A DNA stretch of 64,000 nt from Bacteroidota bacterium (lineage in GTDB: Bacteria > Bacteroidota > Bacteroidia > AKYH767-A > OLB10): assembly GCA_016714005.1 (NCBI GenBank), contig JADJOA010000014.1, positions 496,001-560,000 on the forward strand, in the 5' to 3' direction. The position numbers were made by a program, and so were the translations under genes. The notes beneath the pieces are model-generated. The model made no database searches. It was not told where the DNA came from and was given only the letters and a program-made list of their open reading frames with translations. Of the stretch, positions 32,524-44,352 are shown piece after piece. Within the stretch, counting starts at the first letter, position 1, and each line of letters opens with the position of its first letter.

Positions 32524-35500
32524 ATGAATAGATTATTTACCAAAACAGCACTATTAGTTTTTGCAGTAGTAACATTTAGCTGCAAATTTACTTACGGACA
32601 GATAGTCGTAAACGAAGGTTTGACTATAACCCAGCGGGAACAACATGGCCAAACATTAATTTACCATTTGGCTGGTCGCAGATAAAAATATCTGCAGGCG
32701 TGGATGCAAACAACTTTTGGGAGCGAATAAACAATACTGCTCTTAATCCAACGTGTACCCCTCGCTCTGCCCCGGGCATGATGAGGTTTAAATCTGATCT
32801 TGCTCTTGCCGGATCACAATCAGGACTTGTGAGCCGCAGATTTGATATGAGAAATATTCCTGTTGGAGGGGCAACCGTTTCTTTTTATATGTATAGAGAT
32901 AATGGAGTTCCTGCTACTTTGGATAATATTCAAATAGCCTATAACACTGCCCCAAATTTAACAGGTGCGACATTTTTAAATGCACCTTCACCGGCTACCA
33001 TTAACCGTCCTTGCGGATCGGCACCTGTTGTAGGTTGCCTTGCCAGTTACAATGCTGCAAACTGGCATCAATACACATATACTATTCCTCAGACTGCCGC
33101 TAATGCCTCTCTTTATATTATTTTGGTTGGAACTGCCGCAGGTGGTGGAGAAAATATTTATATAGATGATTTTTCTATTCAGACATACCCCAACAATCAG
33201 GCTTATGTTTCATCTTCTTTAAGTTTTCAGAACACTGCTAATGTTGGTCAAAACACTGTAAATAATATGGTGGTGGGTATGAAAGTTACTGTTGATGGTG
33301 AGGGGAATAAGTTATTTTGCGATTCAATTTCTTTCAATACTAATGGCTGTAGCGCACCAGCTGCCGATTGGTTGCTAATTCTGCCAAGCTTTGGTTTACT
33401 GGAGGCACACCTCAATTTACTATTCTTGGTGCTCAACAGTTTGGGGCTGGTCAACCGGTAAACGCTACCAACTATACCTTCTCACCTACTTCTTATGTTG
33501 CAACAACAATCAGTGCTGCAACATTGGCAGGCGCTATCTCATTTAATGTTACGTCCGCTTTGCTGGTCTTGCAGTTGGTATGTGTAAAGGCACCAGGAGT
33601 TGCTGCTGGAGCTGTTATTACTAACATAGTTGTTAATACCATCACAGTTCAATACCTAATACGGCTGCTATGGCAGTTGGTACGCCGATAAGTTTACCAG
33701 GTTTCTTCCTCCACCGAGGCGATAACTATTTTTGGATTACCTATGATGTAGCCCCAAACCCAACCTCCACTCCCGGCAATTGTTTAGATGCTGAATATTT
33801 AGGAATGAAATGTGGTGCTTACGTAGGACCTTTGGTTGCATCCTCTCCTCAAACACTACCAGGCTGCCGCGAAATTGATATTGTATATTGCGGAGGGTCT
33901 ACTCCTTTTTATAGTGTGGGTACATCATGGCTTGGTGGTAGTTATACAAATAACGATTACGTACGTTCTACTTTTATGAATGGCGTGGTAGGTTATCCTA
34001 ACTTAGCAAGTGAACCAAACAACAATTTTGGTCCTCCATGCTGTTCTGTTGGTCCCATCGTTCCTCCTGTATATAAATCTTATTTTAGTAACCACCCTCC
34101 CGATTACGAACTTTTCAGCCCCGATTCTCCGGGCAGAACGACAACACTGAGAGTAGCTTTAGCAACAACAGCAACTACTGTTTCAGGTAATAATGTAATC
34201 ACAGTGCCAAGCACCACAAATATTGCCGTTGGGGATTATATTAGAATACCCGCTCATGCGGCAGGTGTTTATACATGGAATACGTGTGCTGCACCCGCTG
34301 TTGTTACAGCAATATTATCAGGCACAACAATTCAGGTTTTCCCTGCTCCCACTACATCTCTCACTAATACAACTGCTTATTTTGGCGGGTACAAAATTGA
34401 TATACAATGCGGAACATGGTTCTCTTCAAACTATGTGGCTGCATGGATAGATTTTGATAAGGCAGGAGGCTTTACTAATACTGCTTGGGTTACAGGCGGA
34501 GAAAAAATTTCGCAATCAGGTAACCTGTCAAGTTTACAAACCCATACATGCTACTTTCAGGTGCCATCCACAGCCACTATTGAAAAAAATACTTTGCGCG
34601 TAAGAGAAATTTATGCTACATCAAACTGCGATCCGTGCGCATCAGCCACTTATGGCGAAACGGAAGACTATAGTATTAATATTATAGGATTTTGTGGCAT
34701 ACCGGGCTGGAAAACCTGGCTTGGATATACCGATGACTGGAATTCAGCATCTAACTGGTGTCCCGCTGGTGTGCCTACTGCTGTTCAAAATGTGAGAATA
34801 CCCGGTTCGGGTGCAGTAGGTTATACACGCCCTGTAATTAAAGCAGGCGTTAATGCCTTCTGTAATAAATTAAGAATTGAAGGATCTGATACGCTTTATA
34901 TTGATGCTTATCAGAATGGTGGTTTAACTGCAAGCGATTCTATTTATATACAGGCTCCTCAAGGGATGATAAAAGTTATTTCATCATACAACGCAACCGC
35001 AGTAATGGGTATTGGCACACTTTATAATAGCAATGCTACTCCTTTAAAAGGAGGTATCAGGTATCATAAAATGCAAATCACTTATACACAGGCTGAATTA
35101 CTTGCAAGAGGGTTGGTAGCTGGTGATGTAATTACACAAGTAGTTATTCCAATCACTACATTAGGAGTTGGGACTCATACCTTTAGTAACTTACAGATAA
35201 ATTACTATTATACAAATCCATTTTTCTGTTTTGCGAGTGCTAATCCAACATTGGCACCTGTTGTTATTGCAGGAGGTAATGCATTTGCATCTGGTCCGGT
35301 TGGTCCTGTAATAGTTGGTGATAATCCGGTTACATTAACTACACCTATTACTTGGAATGGGTCTGCAAATAATTTAATAATAGAAATTTGTTATGCACTT
35401 CCTGCAGCCGGTACTGCTACAGAGCGTATAGAGCAAACCCAAACATTAGGCTGTCGTTCGGTAGCGTATTGGGGTGATTTAACAAATACTACTCCCGGTT

Positions 35501-36927
35501 GCACATTACCCGGAACCGGTGCTCCACGTAACTCTTACGACCAACGCCTAATTTAAAGTTTGTTTTTAACAGACCTTATAGTAAGGTTCCAATTGCATTG
35601 GCTGGTCATTGGGGTAATAATGGAACATTTATTCCGGGCTTCAGTCGGGTAACATTCAATGGAATTAATCCACAAAATATTGCCGGAACAAGCAACACCA
35701 ATTTTACGATTTAACTATTAATAATTCGCATGCCTCAGGTGTTACTCAGGTAACCGCTGCAACGCTAAGCGGAGATACTTTAAATTTAATTAATGGACCT
35801 TTCAGGTTAAACGGAAATACATTCACTCACAAAAACAGTTTGCCAACTTCTGTGATACGAACAAATGGCTGGCTTCAGAGTGAAAGTTTGCCTCCTGCTT
35901 ATGGAAGATTTTTATGGGAAATGGGTAGTAACACCAGCCCTCACGTTTTTCCTTTTGGTTTAGGTAGTGGAGCTGCAAATTACCTTCCATTTACATTTAC
36001 TCCCACAGCAGGTAGTGCAGTTACAGTTGATATGGCAACCTATTTAACTATTCCTGCAAATACACCATTGCCGACTGGTGTGCCTGCAATTCAAAATTTC
36101 TACACTGGTGGCGATAACAGCCCAAATATGGTTGATCGTTTCTGGCAAATAGATTTAGGTGGAACTGGCACAACCGGTGATTATTTATTTACCTACAGAT
36201 CGGCAGAAATTGCTGCTAATGGTAATACAAATCCAAGAGCACAACGTTGGCAAACTTCAACCAGCAAATGGACTGACCCAACCACATTTGCAGCGCAATC
36301 AAACCCAACAGCAAATCAGGTTTTGGTACCTAATCAGTCAATAACTGGTGCATGGGCAATAAGTATTCAGGCACAACCATTACCTATAGAATTGTTGGCG
36401 TTTACAGCAAAAAGGAAAAGGACAGGGTTAAATTGTTATGGAGCACAGCCTCTGAAATTAACAATGATTACTTTACAATTGAACGTACGCAAAATCAAAA
36501 CGAATTTAGTTTTATTGATAAAGTGGACAGCCGAGGACCAAGTTCAAATATTTTAGAATATTATACTTATGATTACCGCCCGTTAAACGGACTTCAGTAC
36601 TACCGCTTAATGCAAACAGATAATGATGGCACAAGTACCTATTCAAAATTGGTTCCTGTAACTTTTGGGAAAGAAAACTTTGAAATTGTTACAGTATCCT
36701 CTCCTAACGAAGAGTCGCGAAATATTTTGTTCAATTACGATAACGATGGAGAAGTTGGAATTAGGGTAGTTGATATAATGGGAAAAACAGTTTACGAAAA
36801 GCTAAACTTTAAAACCATTAATGGTATTAACCAGTTCGATTTGGGTGTTGCAAATCTTACTTCAGGTGTTTTCACCATCTTTATTTTTGACGAAACAAGA
36901 AAAGTAAGCCGCAAGATTATCTTCTGA
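32524..36927 (+). CDS. Very large secreted GEVED-domain T9SS protein (frameshifted)
   Basis: This protein of about 1,468 codons has a signal peptide (TALLVFAVVTFSCKFTYGQ). A jelly-roll-like N-terminal region follows (ENIYIDDFSIQTYP). A GEVED-type domain spans about 34110-34690 (AAWIDFDKAGGFTN ... LRVREIYATSN ... YGETEDYSINI), and further modules include a WCPAGVPTAVQNVRIPG segment. The C-terminal portion carries the common T9SS-protein linker LPIELLAFTAK, then VKLLWSTASEINNDYFTIER, and the sorting domain ending GVFTIFIFDETRKVSRKIIF. Breaks occur near 32625, 33380, 33640, 35556-35715 and 36410. It is predicted to be a cell-surface protein exported through the SprA translocon. The substrate or adhesive role is unknown. 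A terminator follows at 36947. Confidence 0.85.
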
Positions 36928-36946
36928 TAATTTTCAAATTATTGTT

Positions 36947-36991
36947 AAACCATTTTAATGGAGGGTTATCCAAAGTTGAAATGGTTTTTTT
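36947..36991 (+). terminator. Rho-independent-like terminator
   Basis: AAACCATTT (36947-36955) pairs with AAATGGTTT (36979-36987) across a 23-nt loop, with a T7 tract. It lies 20 bp after the stop of the large T9SS protein. The long loop lowers confidence. Confidence 0.6.
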
Positions 36992-37030
36992 ATTTTTCGC
37001 GATTCAATGTAAATCCATCGTTAACAATTT

Positions 37031-37438
37031 ATGATTAAAACAGTAAGTATTGTTTGCTCAATTTGGGCGCTCTTAATGGTGTGTTCTTGTAAAAAAGGTC
37101 CTGGTGAAGGAGGAAACTCGTCAGTATTTGGAACAGTTAACACCATTTTGTACAGCAATTCTGCGTTTATTGATCCTATTGATACATTCCCTGCTGCTGA
37201 TGAGGATGTGTTTATCATTTATGGAGATGACGTTAGCTTTGGTGATAAAACCCAAACCAACTTTGAGGGCAAATTTGAATTTAAATATTTGAGAGAGGGC
37301 TCGTATAAGATTTATGTCTACTCTAAAGGCCCAAGAGATGTTTACCCTTCGGGTGATTATGCGGTAATTAAGGGAGTTGACATTAATGGAAAAAAGAAAA
37401 ACATTGATGCCGGGTTATTTGAAATTATGGATGAGTAG
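37031..37438 (+). CDS. Hypothetical lipoprotein, carboxypeptidase-regulatory-like
   Basis: This 135-residue protein has a lipobox at LMVCSC (Cys about residue 20), so it is a predicted lipoprotein. The mature part resembles a single beta-sandwich of the carboxypeptidase-regulatory/SdrD-B type (SFGDKTQTNFEGKFEFKYLR, EGSYKIYVYSKGP), a common accessory fold in Bacteroidota. It is followed 7 bp later by the YD-like secreted protein, suggesting cotranscription with the VTC/DUF4956 cluster. Confidence 0.65.
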   Translation: MIKTVSIVCSIWALLMVCSCKKGPGEGGNSSVFGTVNTILYSNSAFIDPIDTFPAADEDVFIIYGDDVSFGDKTQTNFEGKFEFKYLREGSYKIYVYSKGPRDVYPSGDYAVIKGVDINGKKKNIDAGLFEIMDE

Positions 37439-37445
37439 AAACCGC

Positions 37446-38030
37446 ATGTACTTTAACGGAAAATTTTGTAAACCACTTTTATTGCTTTGCATATTTTGTA
37501 ATATGCAAGCAGCGGTGTATGCGCAAAGCAGAAAGGAAATAAAAAAACTTGGGATAAAATCTGAGACGGTAAAGGTTGTTGAGGTAGCTAATGGACAGGA
37601 AAAAGAAATTATAGAATCAGAAGAGCTTTATGATGACAACGGAAACACGGTTTCAGAAAAAGAGTATGACAAGAAGGGAGTTGTTCAAAGGAAAGAAGTA
37701 CGTACATATAATAAGAATGGTGACTTAACCGAAGAGGTTGATTATGGGGAGAATGAAACAGTAATAAAAAAAACTGTAGTTCTTTACAATGGTAATGGAG
37801 AAAAAACAGAAGAGAAAACTACCGATCAGTCAGGGAAAGTTACCGAATGGTACAAGCATGGCTACAATGCAAGAGGAGAAAAAATTTATGAACTTAAACT
37901 TGCACCCGATGCAAAAACCATTACCAAAAGCATTTTCACTTATAACAATAAAGGGTTAAAATCTGAGAAAAAAGTGTTTGATGCCAACGATAAACTATTG
38001 ATTCATAAACGCTATTACTATCGCTTTTAA
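37446..38030 (+). CDS. Secreted YD-repeat-like protein
   Basis: The start at 37446 (MYFNGKFCKPLLLLCIFCNM) gives a signal peptide ending in VYAQ; upstream in-frame starts overlap the lipoprotein and are less likely. The mature ~165 residues contain short tandem units of the form 'YD.nG.....E...' (ELYDDNGNTVSEKEYDKKG, TYNKNGDLTEEVDYGEN, YNGNGEKTEEKT, YNNKGLKSEKKVFD), reminiscent of YD/MORN-like extracellular repeats. The role is unknown. It lies immediately before the VTC-domain gene, within one operon. Confidence 0.7.
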   Translation: MYFNGKFCKPLLLLCIFCNMQAAVYAQSRKEIKKLGIKSETVKVVEVANGQEKEIIESEELYDDNGNTVSEKEYDKKGVVQRKEVRTYNKNGDLTEEVDYGENETVIKKTVVLYNGNGEKTEEKTTDQSGKVTEWYKHGYNARGEKIYELKLAPDAKTITKSIFTYNNKGLKSEKKVFDANDKLLIHKRYYYRF

Positions 38031-38031
38031 G

Positions 38032-38797
38032 TTGTCACCCCTACAAGAGGCTTTACAAAACTTCCTTCTATTTCGCTAACTGAAATGGATTCTATTAAAT
38101 TAATGGAGCGGTTGATACCAAGTATGTATTTAAAGTTGAGTTGCTGCCTGAATTATTACAATCTCTTGCTGACAAATACAGGATTTTGGAGATTACGGGT
38201 AACAGGTTAACCACTTATGAGTCGCTTTATTTCGATTGCCTTTTGTTTGATCTTTATTACAAGCACCACCAGGGGAAAATGAATCGCTACAAGGTGCGTT
38301 TCAGAAAGTATGTTGAGTCTGATTTGTCTTTTTTTGAAGTTAAGTACAAAAGCAATAAAGGCAGAACTATCAAAAAAAGAATTAAGCAAAAGGATATTTC
38401 TCTTACGCTGCAAAACGATGCTGCGGACTTTTTGCATAAGCACACCAGCATAATCGCCAGCGACATTGAAGCCAAAATCTTTGTTTATTATAAAAGAATT
38501 ACGCTTGTAAATAATAATTTGACCGAGCGTGTTACCATTGACCTTGATTTGAGCTATGCAGATTTAAACTCACGAACATCAAAATTTGAAAACCTGGTTA
38601 TTGTAGAAATAAAACAGGATAAGGCATCCAAATCTGATATGGCAGCGCTGCTCAAAAGAAAATATGTACGCGAGGGCTCTATCAGCAAATATTGTTTAGG
38701 GATAGCTACTCTCTTTGAGAACATACGATCAAATAATTTTAAGGAAAGAATTAATCAATTTAAAAAAATACAAAATGATATTGCTGCAAGCTATTGA
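38032..38797 (+). CDS. VTC-domain (polyphosphate polymerase-like) protein, frameshifted
   Basis: The VTC fold is shared with the eukaryotic vacuolar polyphosphate polymerase Vtc4 and is a tunnel-shaped triphosphate-tunnel-metalloenzyme relative. Characteristic pieces are LMERFDTKYVFKVELLPELL (after correcting a break near 38112), TTYESLYFDCLLFDLYYKHH, YKVRFRKYVESDLSFFEVKY with Arg/Lys/Glu of the basic tunnel, KRITLVNNNLTERVTIDLDL and LVIVEIKQDKASKSDMA. The 5' end is uncertain: a TTG at 38032 begins SPLQEALQNF, and at least two single-base breaks lie before 38141. The stop overlaps the DUF4956 gene by 23 nt. Polymerase activity is inference. Confidence 0.8.
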
Positions 38798-39401
38798 TAC
38801 GGAAACAACGCAAACCGCTTTTGAGCTGTTTGAAAAACTGCAACCTAAATTTTTTATACGCCTTGCAGTAAACCTGGTGTCGTGTATTATACTTATCAGG
38901 TTTATTTATTTTCCGCTCTACAGAAGTCGCGAAAATGTTTTTACATTCTTTATTTTTAATCTGATTATTTTCCTCATTACTTATTTGCTCAATAAAGTAG
39001 AGATGAGTATGGGAGCTGCTTTTGGTTTGTTTGCTGTATTCAGTATGCTGCGCTACCGTACTGAAGATATTTCTACCAAGGATATGACTTATATGTTTTT
39101 GGTAATTGCGATGGGTTTGATAAATGCAGTGAGCAAAGGTAGTTGGGATGAGCTAACCCTTTTAAGTGCCATAATTATTACTATTACCTATCTGCTCGAA
39201 AGCGACTTGCTGATAAAAAAAGAAGTTTCCAAAATAGTGATGTATGAAAATATTGAACTGATTAAACCCGAAAGAAAAGCGGAGTTATTTGCTGACTTGG
39301 AAAACCGGATGGGGGTAAAAATTAATCACGTAACAATAGGCAAAATAGATTTTTTACGCGATAGCGCACTATTGCATGTTTTTTATCATGAAAATAATTA
39401 A
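38775..39401 (+). CDS. DUF4956 integral membrane protein
   Basis: This 208-residue protein starts at ATG 38775 (MILLQAIDTETTQ) inside the end of the VTC gene. It has about four transmembrane helices between residues 30 and 145 and the hallmark segment MSMGAAFGLFAVFSMLRYRT followed by EDISTKDMTYMF. A cytoplasmic C-terminal domain of about 60 residues follows (KAELFADLENRMGVKINHVT). DUF4956 proteins are commonly encoded beside VTC-domain genes. A joint membrane-associated role in polyphosphate or other anionic-polymer metabolism is inferred from that linkage only. Confidence 0.85.
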   Translation: MILLQAIDTETTQTAFELFEKLQPKFFIRLAVNLVSCIILIRFIYFPLYRSRENVFTFFIFNLIIFLITYLLNKVEMSMGAAFGLFAVFSMLRYRTEDISTKDMTYMFLVIAMGLINAVSKGSWDELTLLSAIIITITYLLESDLLIKKEVSKIVMYENIELIKPERKAELFADLENRMGVKINHVTIGKIDFLRDSALLHVFYHENN

Positions 39402-40051
39402 ATCATTTTTTCTTCTTTTCTTTTAGCTTGCCCGCACTTGCTCAGGTGAAAGATGCCGGCTTGTGGTTAAATTTTGCTGTTGAAAGAAAAATCACACAAA
39501 AAGTAACCATGGAACTATCGCAGGAATTAAGGTTTAACGAAAATATTTCGGAGCTTGCTTCTGCTTTTACTGAAATAGGAGGAGAGTATAAGTTTAACAA
39601 AAGATTTTCAGCAGGGTTGTATTACAGGTATATTCAAAGAAGACAGTTGAACGACTATTATTTAAATAGCCACAGGTGGTTTGTGGATGTATCTTACAAA
39701 CGAAAAATAAAAAATATTTCTCTTACGTTACGCCAACGTGTACAGGGGCAAGTAAGAGCACTGGAAGCAAGCAGTGAGAGCAAGGTGCCTGAATATTACA
39801 TGCGAACCAAACTCACCTGTAAACTCGATTTAGATAAAAAATATACCCCTTTTGTTTCAGGCGAAATATTTTACCCGGTTTTTAATGGCGAAGATTTATT
39901 TATTGATAACCATAGATTTTCTGTTGGTTGCGATTATGAATTTAACAAACGCCACTCTGTTACACTTTTTTATATGATAAATTCTGAAGTGAATGTTAAC
40001 GACCCGTGGACAGATTATATTTCGGGAGCATCATACAAATATTCTTTTTAG
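39388..40051 (+). CDS. DUF2490 outer-membrane beta-barrel-like protein (one frameshift)
   Basis: ATG 39388 overlaps the DUF4956 stop. Removing one T near 39424 joins the signal peptide MKIIKSFFLLFFSLPALAQ to the mature part. About 200 residues of amphipathic strands follow (VTMELSQELRFNENISELAS, KRFSAGLYYRYIQRRQLND, HRWFVDVSYKRKIKNISLTL) with the terminal strand YISGASYKYSF ending in Phe, as in outer-membrane barrels. DUF2490 has no known function. It is the last gene of the lipoprotein-YD-VTC-DUF4956 cluster and ends 4 bp from a convergent gene. Confidence 0.82.
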
Positions 40052-40055
40052 GTAT

Positions 40056-41303
40056 TTAACCTCTTGCCCCTGCTTGTAAAAAAGATACAAAGTAGACAGC
40101 AGAGATTATAAAAAAACTAAAAACCAGGAATGAAACTATTCTTCTTTTCAAACTCTCGTTTTCTAATTTACTAATGCCAAAAGCTGAAATAATTATTACG
40201 GGAATAGTAATTGCCGATAAATATTTTACTGTTACAATAAACAGGAAAGTATTAATACAGGAATTATTCCAGCAGATAACACAAACAAATTAAAATCTGT
40301 AAATACTTTTTCTTTGTAAAATAATCCTAATCCAAAAAATGGAAGCAGAAAAAGGGAACAACAAGCGGATGCGGTATCAGCTTTAAAGCCTGGGTAAAAT
40401 TGTAAGTCACATTTTTTAAAACCTCAAAAGGGTTATGAAGCATTGCTTTTAAAATAGAATTATTGTTTTGCTCAGGGGTTCCAAAATGCGGAACACTTAA
40501 TGCAATTGACAAACTATCAGTAAAAATTTCGCCCTGCTTAAAGCAATACACTGAAATAAAAGAGCGGTATGAGTAGAATGCATCAGAGAAAACAGTTGTA
40601 TTACTGTTGATATTTCTGCTTTGCACAAACGACTTATGAATTAACATAAAACTAAAAAGTAAAGCGGGAAACAATAATAACCTCCAGGTTAGCTTTGATC
40701 TTATACAAGAAAACAAATTGGTTAACCTGAAAAAATAGAAACCAAACATCAGGAAAATAAAAAACAAAACCATTTCGGGACGTAAGGCCATGGCGGCCAA
40801 TGCCGAAAAAAATAAATGTGATATGATTAATAGTTGTTTCATTTCGCCACAACTTCCAATAACGATAACATGCAAGCGTTAAAAAAATAGCGCAGCTACA
40901 ATACAATGACTATAGCCCGTGTATGTAATTGCTGAATTAGGAAAAAAAAATAGCAACAATAAAGCAATGATTGCAGGATTGCTATCGTATTTTTCCTTTA
41001 TCCATTTATATATGACAAAACAAAAGCCCGTTGAAGAAAAAATAAATATGAGATAAGAAGCAATTTTGTAGCTGCCGGTTAATTTGCTAATCAGAAAAAG
41101 AAAAGCGGAATATCCTGGAGCGAAAGAGATGTAAATTTTTTCATCACTGCCAAAGAGCTTTTCCGCCATAAAAATATACTGCGATTCCATTGGCGGCATA
41201 CAGTCCAGCGTAAAAACCGTTATACTTCTAACAACTAAAATAAGGCTCAGCAAAAAGTGCTGCTGTTTAGTAAATCATTTCTGAAAAGTTTTTCCTGGTT
41301 CAT
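40056..41303 (-). CDS. Polytopic membrane protein, GT-C glycosyltransferase-like (frameshifted)
   Basis: The start at 41303 gives MNQEKLFRNDLLNSSTF, and a one-base correction continues LLSLILVVRSITVFTLDCMP. About 415 codons contain roughly ten hydrophobic segments, with the sequence continuing in at least four frames to TAA at 40056 (end YFVSFLQAGARG). The first luminal loop has FAPGYSAFLFLISKLTG, preceded by MPPMESQYIFMAEKLFGSDE. Acidic residues in this position are typical of the catalytic loop of PMT/GT39-like GT-C enzymes. The assignment is by topology and weak motif only; an O-antigen ligase or other polytopic protein is possible. Confidence 0.5.
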
Positions 41304-41333
41304 TTTAAATTACTGACGATAAACCTACGTAAT

Positions 41334-42184
41334 TTATTCTGTTGTTTGAACTGAACTCATACCAGCTTTAGTTTCGGATTTTCTTCCAAACAAAATATTC
41401 AGCACCACTCCGCCAACAATCAATAACATGCCAACTATTGCAAACATATCGTGCGATTCGTCAAAAAGAAAATAGCCAAACACCAAAGCATAAACAATTC
41501 CGGTGTATTGTAGTATGGTTACGTTTGCCACTTTATCGTTTTGCAATGAGCGTGTCATAGCCATTTGTGCAAGTTGAGTAGTTGCACCAATTAAAAAAAG
41601 ATACAACCACTCAATACCTTTTGGTGTTACCCAGTTGAAAATGGAAAATGAAAGCCCTACTATTGCCGCCAATAACTGAAAATGCAAGACAACCACCAAA
41701 GGATGCTCCTTGCCTTTTAAATTTCTAATCATGTTATAAGCCAGTGCCGAACCTATTGCCGAACCAACTCCCGCAAGTAAATATGTAGTTGATACAGCAG
41801 CGTCAAAACCTTTTATGAGTATTACACCAGCAAATGATAATACAAAGAACAAAAATTGTAATGGTAATATTTTTTCTTTTAAAAGAAAGGATGCAATAAG
41901 TACGGTAAAAATTGGAGACATATATTGAATACTTACTGCTGTACCAAGCGAAAGTTTTTTAAGTGTTACAAAGTATAACCACAGCGAAACTGTTCCAAAA
42001 AACCGCGGAGGAAAAGTAATTTTCTGTTGGAACCCTTCCAACCTATTCCGGCAAGGTAAAGGCCGCCAAAACAAAATGCAGTTGAAATGGCACAGCGAAA
42101 AAAAACCAATTCCATTGCCGGTAAGTGATTTACCTTTTTCACAAAAACATTCATCAGAGCAAACCAAAACGCAGCCAATGTCAT
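41334..42184 (-). CDS. EamA/DMT family transporter (one frameshift)
   Basis: This is a drug/metabolite-superfamily inner-membrane carrier of about 284 residues with ten hydrophobic helices in two EamA repeats. The first repeat is seen in the upstream frame (MTLAAFWFALMNVFVKK, AMELVFFRCAISTAFCFGG). After one base near 41995 it continues in RGFFGTVSLWLYFVTLKKLS, LGTAVSIQYMSPIFTVLIAS, then VANVTILQYTGIVYALVFGY and LIVGGVVLNILFGRK. The start is uncertain: about 12 sensible residues precede the ATG. The substrate is unknown. It follows ridA on the same strand. Confidence 0.85.
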
Positions 42185-42230
42185 TTGACCTGCTGGAGTT
42201 TGAGAAAATGAAATGTTTTCAATTTACAAT

Positions 42231-42645
42231 TTAAACAGTTGCGATCACCTTCAACTCAATTCCAATAGGAGTAGGCAAGCAATTTATTTCAATAGTGGTG
42301 CGGCAGGGTGGGCTGTCTTTAAAATATTCAGCCCACAACTTATTGTAAGTAGCAAAATCATCTTTCATGTTGGTTAAAAAAACGGTTACATCTACAATTT
42401 TATCCCAACTACTTCCGGCATCTTCCAAAATGTAACGCACATTTTTAAAAACAGAATGACATTGTGTGGCTATGTTGTAAGAAATTATTTTTCCATTAGC
42501 ATCTAATTCAACACCGGAATTTTTTTGTGCCACGCTCACGCGGGCCAACACCGCTTAAAAATAAAAGATTACCAACACGCTTTGCATGTGGATAAAGCCC
42601 TACCGGTTCAGGCGCTTTTGAAGAGTTTATTTGTTCGTTACTCAT
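42231..42645 (-). CDS. RidA family deaminase (one frameshift)
   Basis: RidA/YjgF/UK114 proteins hydrolyse reactive enamine/imine intermediates. ATG 42645 gives MSNEQINSSKAPEPVGLYPH and VGNLLFLSGVGPRERGTKK; one A added near 42522 continues NSGVELDANGKIISYNIATQ. The family core VFKNVRYILEDAGSSWDKIV, DVTVFLTNMKDDFATYNKLW and the catalytic Arg in PPCRTTIEINCLPTPIGIEL are intact. It is about 138 residues. The GVGPRERGTKK segment resembles the subgroup often annotated as 2-aminomuconate deaminase-like, but no tryptophan-degradation genes are nearby. Confidence 0.92.
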
Positions 42646-42753
42646 TTTAGTAATTTGTAATTAGTTCGGGGTTTGTAGTTCTTATTCTGGAATTCATAAC
42701 TCATAATTATTTTAAATTCCATTCCTGTTCAATATCCCAATTAGCTCGTATGT

Positions 42754-44352
42754 TTATTTCAGATGTAAAGTAAATAATTTTTTTCCGGTTGAATTTTTTT
42801 TAAGATAATTTCCTGTGTCCCACTTTCCATTGCTGTTACTATCATACACCAAGCGTAACTTATATTTTAACGGGTCAATTAATTCAAACAAATATTTTCC
42901 GGCCCTGGTTATTTTTCGTTGATATATTGTTTCATCTTTATCATTTACCAACTGTAAAAGATAATTGCCCTCGTTAATTCCCGAAAGCTTTACCAAAACG
43001 CTACCAAGTTTTGTGGATTGAAGTGTGGTAATATTAAACACCAAGCTGTCGTTGCTCAACCCAAAAATAGACGTGAAATTTTTTGGAGGTATAAATAGCT
43101 TATACACTTCTTGTTCAATTGGTTTAAAAATAATTTTTAATTTTCTGTTACTTGAATCAATCCATTCAGTTGTAAATGGAATGCTTGTTATAGAATCTTT
43201 TGTCAGTTGAATTTTTTCAGGATTGCTTTTTGATAACACCAATGGAGCACTAAAGGTAATTACCAATGTGTCATTCGTTTTAATTAAGCCCTCTGTGTTT
43301 ATTGATGCACGAAGTTTAAATCCAACATCAGAATCGCGTCCTGTAGGTTTATTAGTAGTTTTCTTTTCAGTAAAAACTACCGTGTCTATCAATTGTTCAT
43401 TATTCCACAAAGTAAAGTTCAGGTTGTTTACCATGGTATCTTTCATCCAAAGAATAAGTGAATCTTTTTGAATAGAAAATTCTTTTTGTTCCACTGGAAT
43501 ATTTTCAGCGGATAAATTTTTTAATTCAATATTTCCCAATGGCTTATTAAAAACTAAAACAAATTTTCCTTTTTCGGCAAACCCTTTTGTCTTGATAAAA
43601 AATTTAGGGTCTTCTTCTTTAAAGAGCGCTAATTCTGTTCCTGTTGTGTCATTTGCATTTACCAACTCATTGTTAAATGCTATTTGTTCATCTACAGAGT
43701 TAAAAAGATAATTGCCATCAGTTTCTTTCAGTGCAAAAAGTTTGTAAGAAGTATTGCGTATATTTTTTATTGAAAAATTTCCGCCATCATCAGTTTTGGT
43801 AAAGTAATCAGGCATTGTTTTGTAAGGAGCAGAATCTGTTGAATTAGTGTAAAGCACTACCACAATTCCTTTTTCTGTTTTTAAGTTATTGGCAAAATAA
43901 ACTTTTCCTTTAACGGATGATGAGTCAAGCGATGCACCGGTAGAAAAAACAAACTGATAACCTTCATAAGAGTTTCCTTCATGCACATCGGTAATTGAAT
44001 TACCAAAATTGATGGTATAGGTTGTGTTTGTTTGCAGGCTCTCAGTAAATCTTATCACCACATTTTTATTCTTTACAGAAATTTCGGGAGCAGGCTTAAT
44101 AATGGGAGAAATGATAATTTGTTTATCGGCTTCTTTAACTGAACATACTCATCAAAAGAAATTATAATTTCTTTTTGATTGAAAGCGATTGAATAATTTT
44201 CAGGCACCGATTTTAAAACCTTTGGTGGCGTTACATCTTTCTCCCCACCCGTTGGCGCAACTTTTTATAGCGCATGACGATAAAAAAACTGTAGATGCAA
44301 ATACAGCAACCTGAAATAAATTCAACACCAACTTCAATTCTTTTATTCTCAC
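42754..44352 (-). CDS. Ig-like (Big_5) domain lipoprotein (frameshifted)
   Basis: The GTG start at 44352 overlaps the stop of the preceding gene. A lipobox (ASTVFLSSC) lies in the first 30 residues. After corrections near 44262 and 44140 the typical Bacteroidota pattern appears: GGEKDVTPPKVLKSVPENYS, IIISFDEYVQLK, IIISPIIKPAPEISVKNKNV, NTTYTINFGNSITDVHEGNS. A carboxypeptidase-like segment follows (VVVLYTNSTD), then repeated beta domains and the closing LRLVYDSNSNGKWDTGNYLK. It is about 533 residues and probably outer-membrane-anchored. The function is unknown. Confidence 0.82.
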
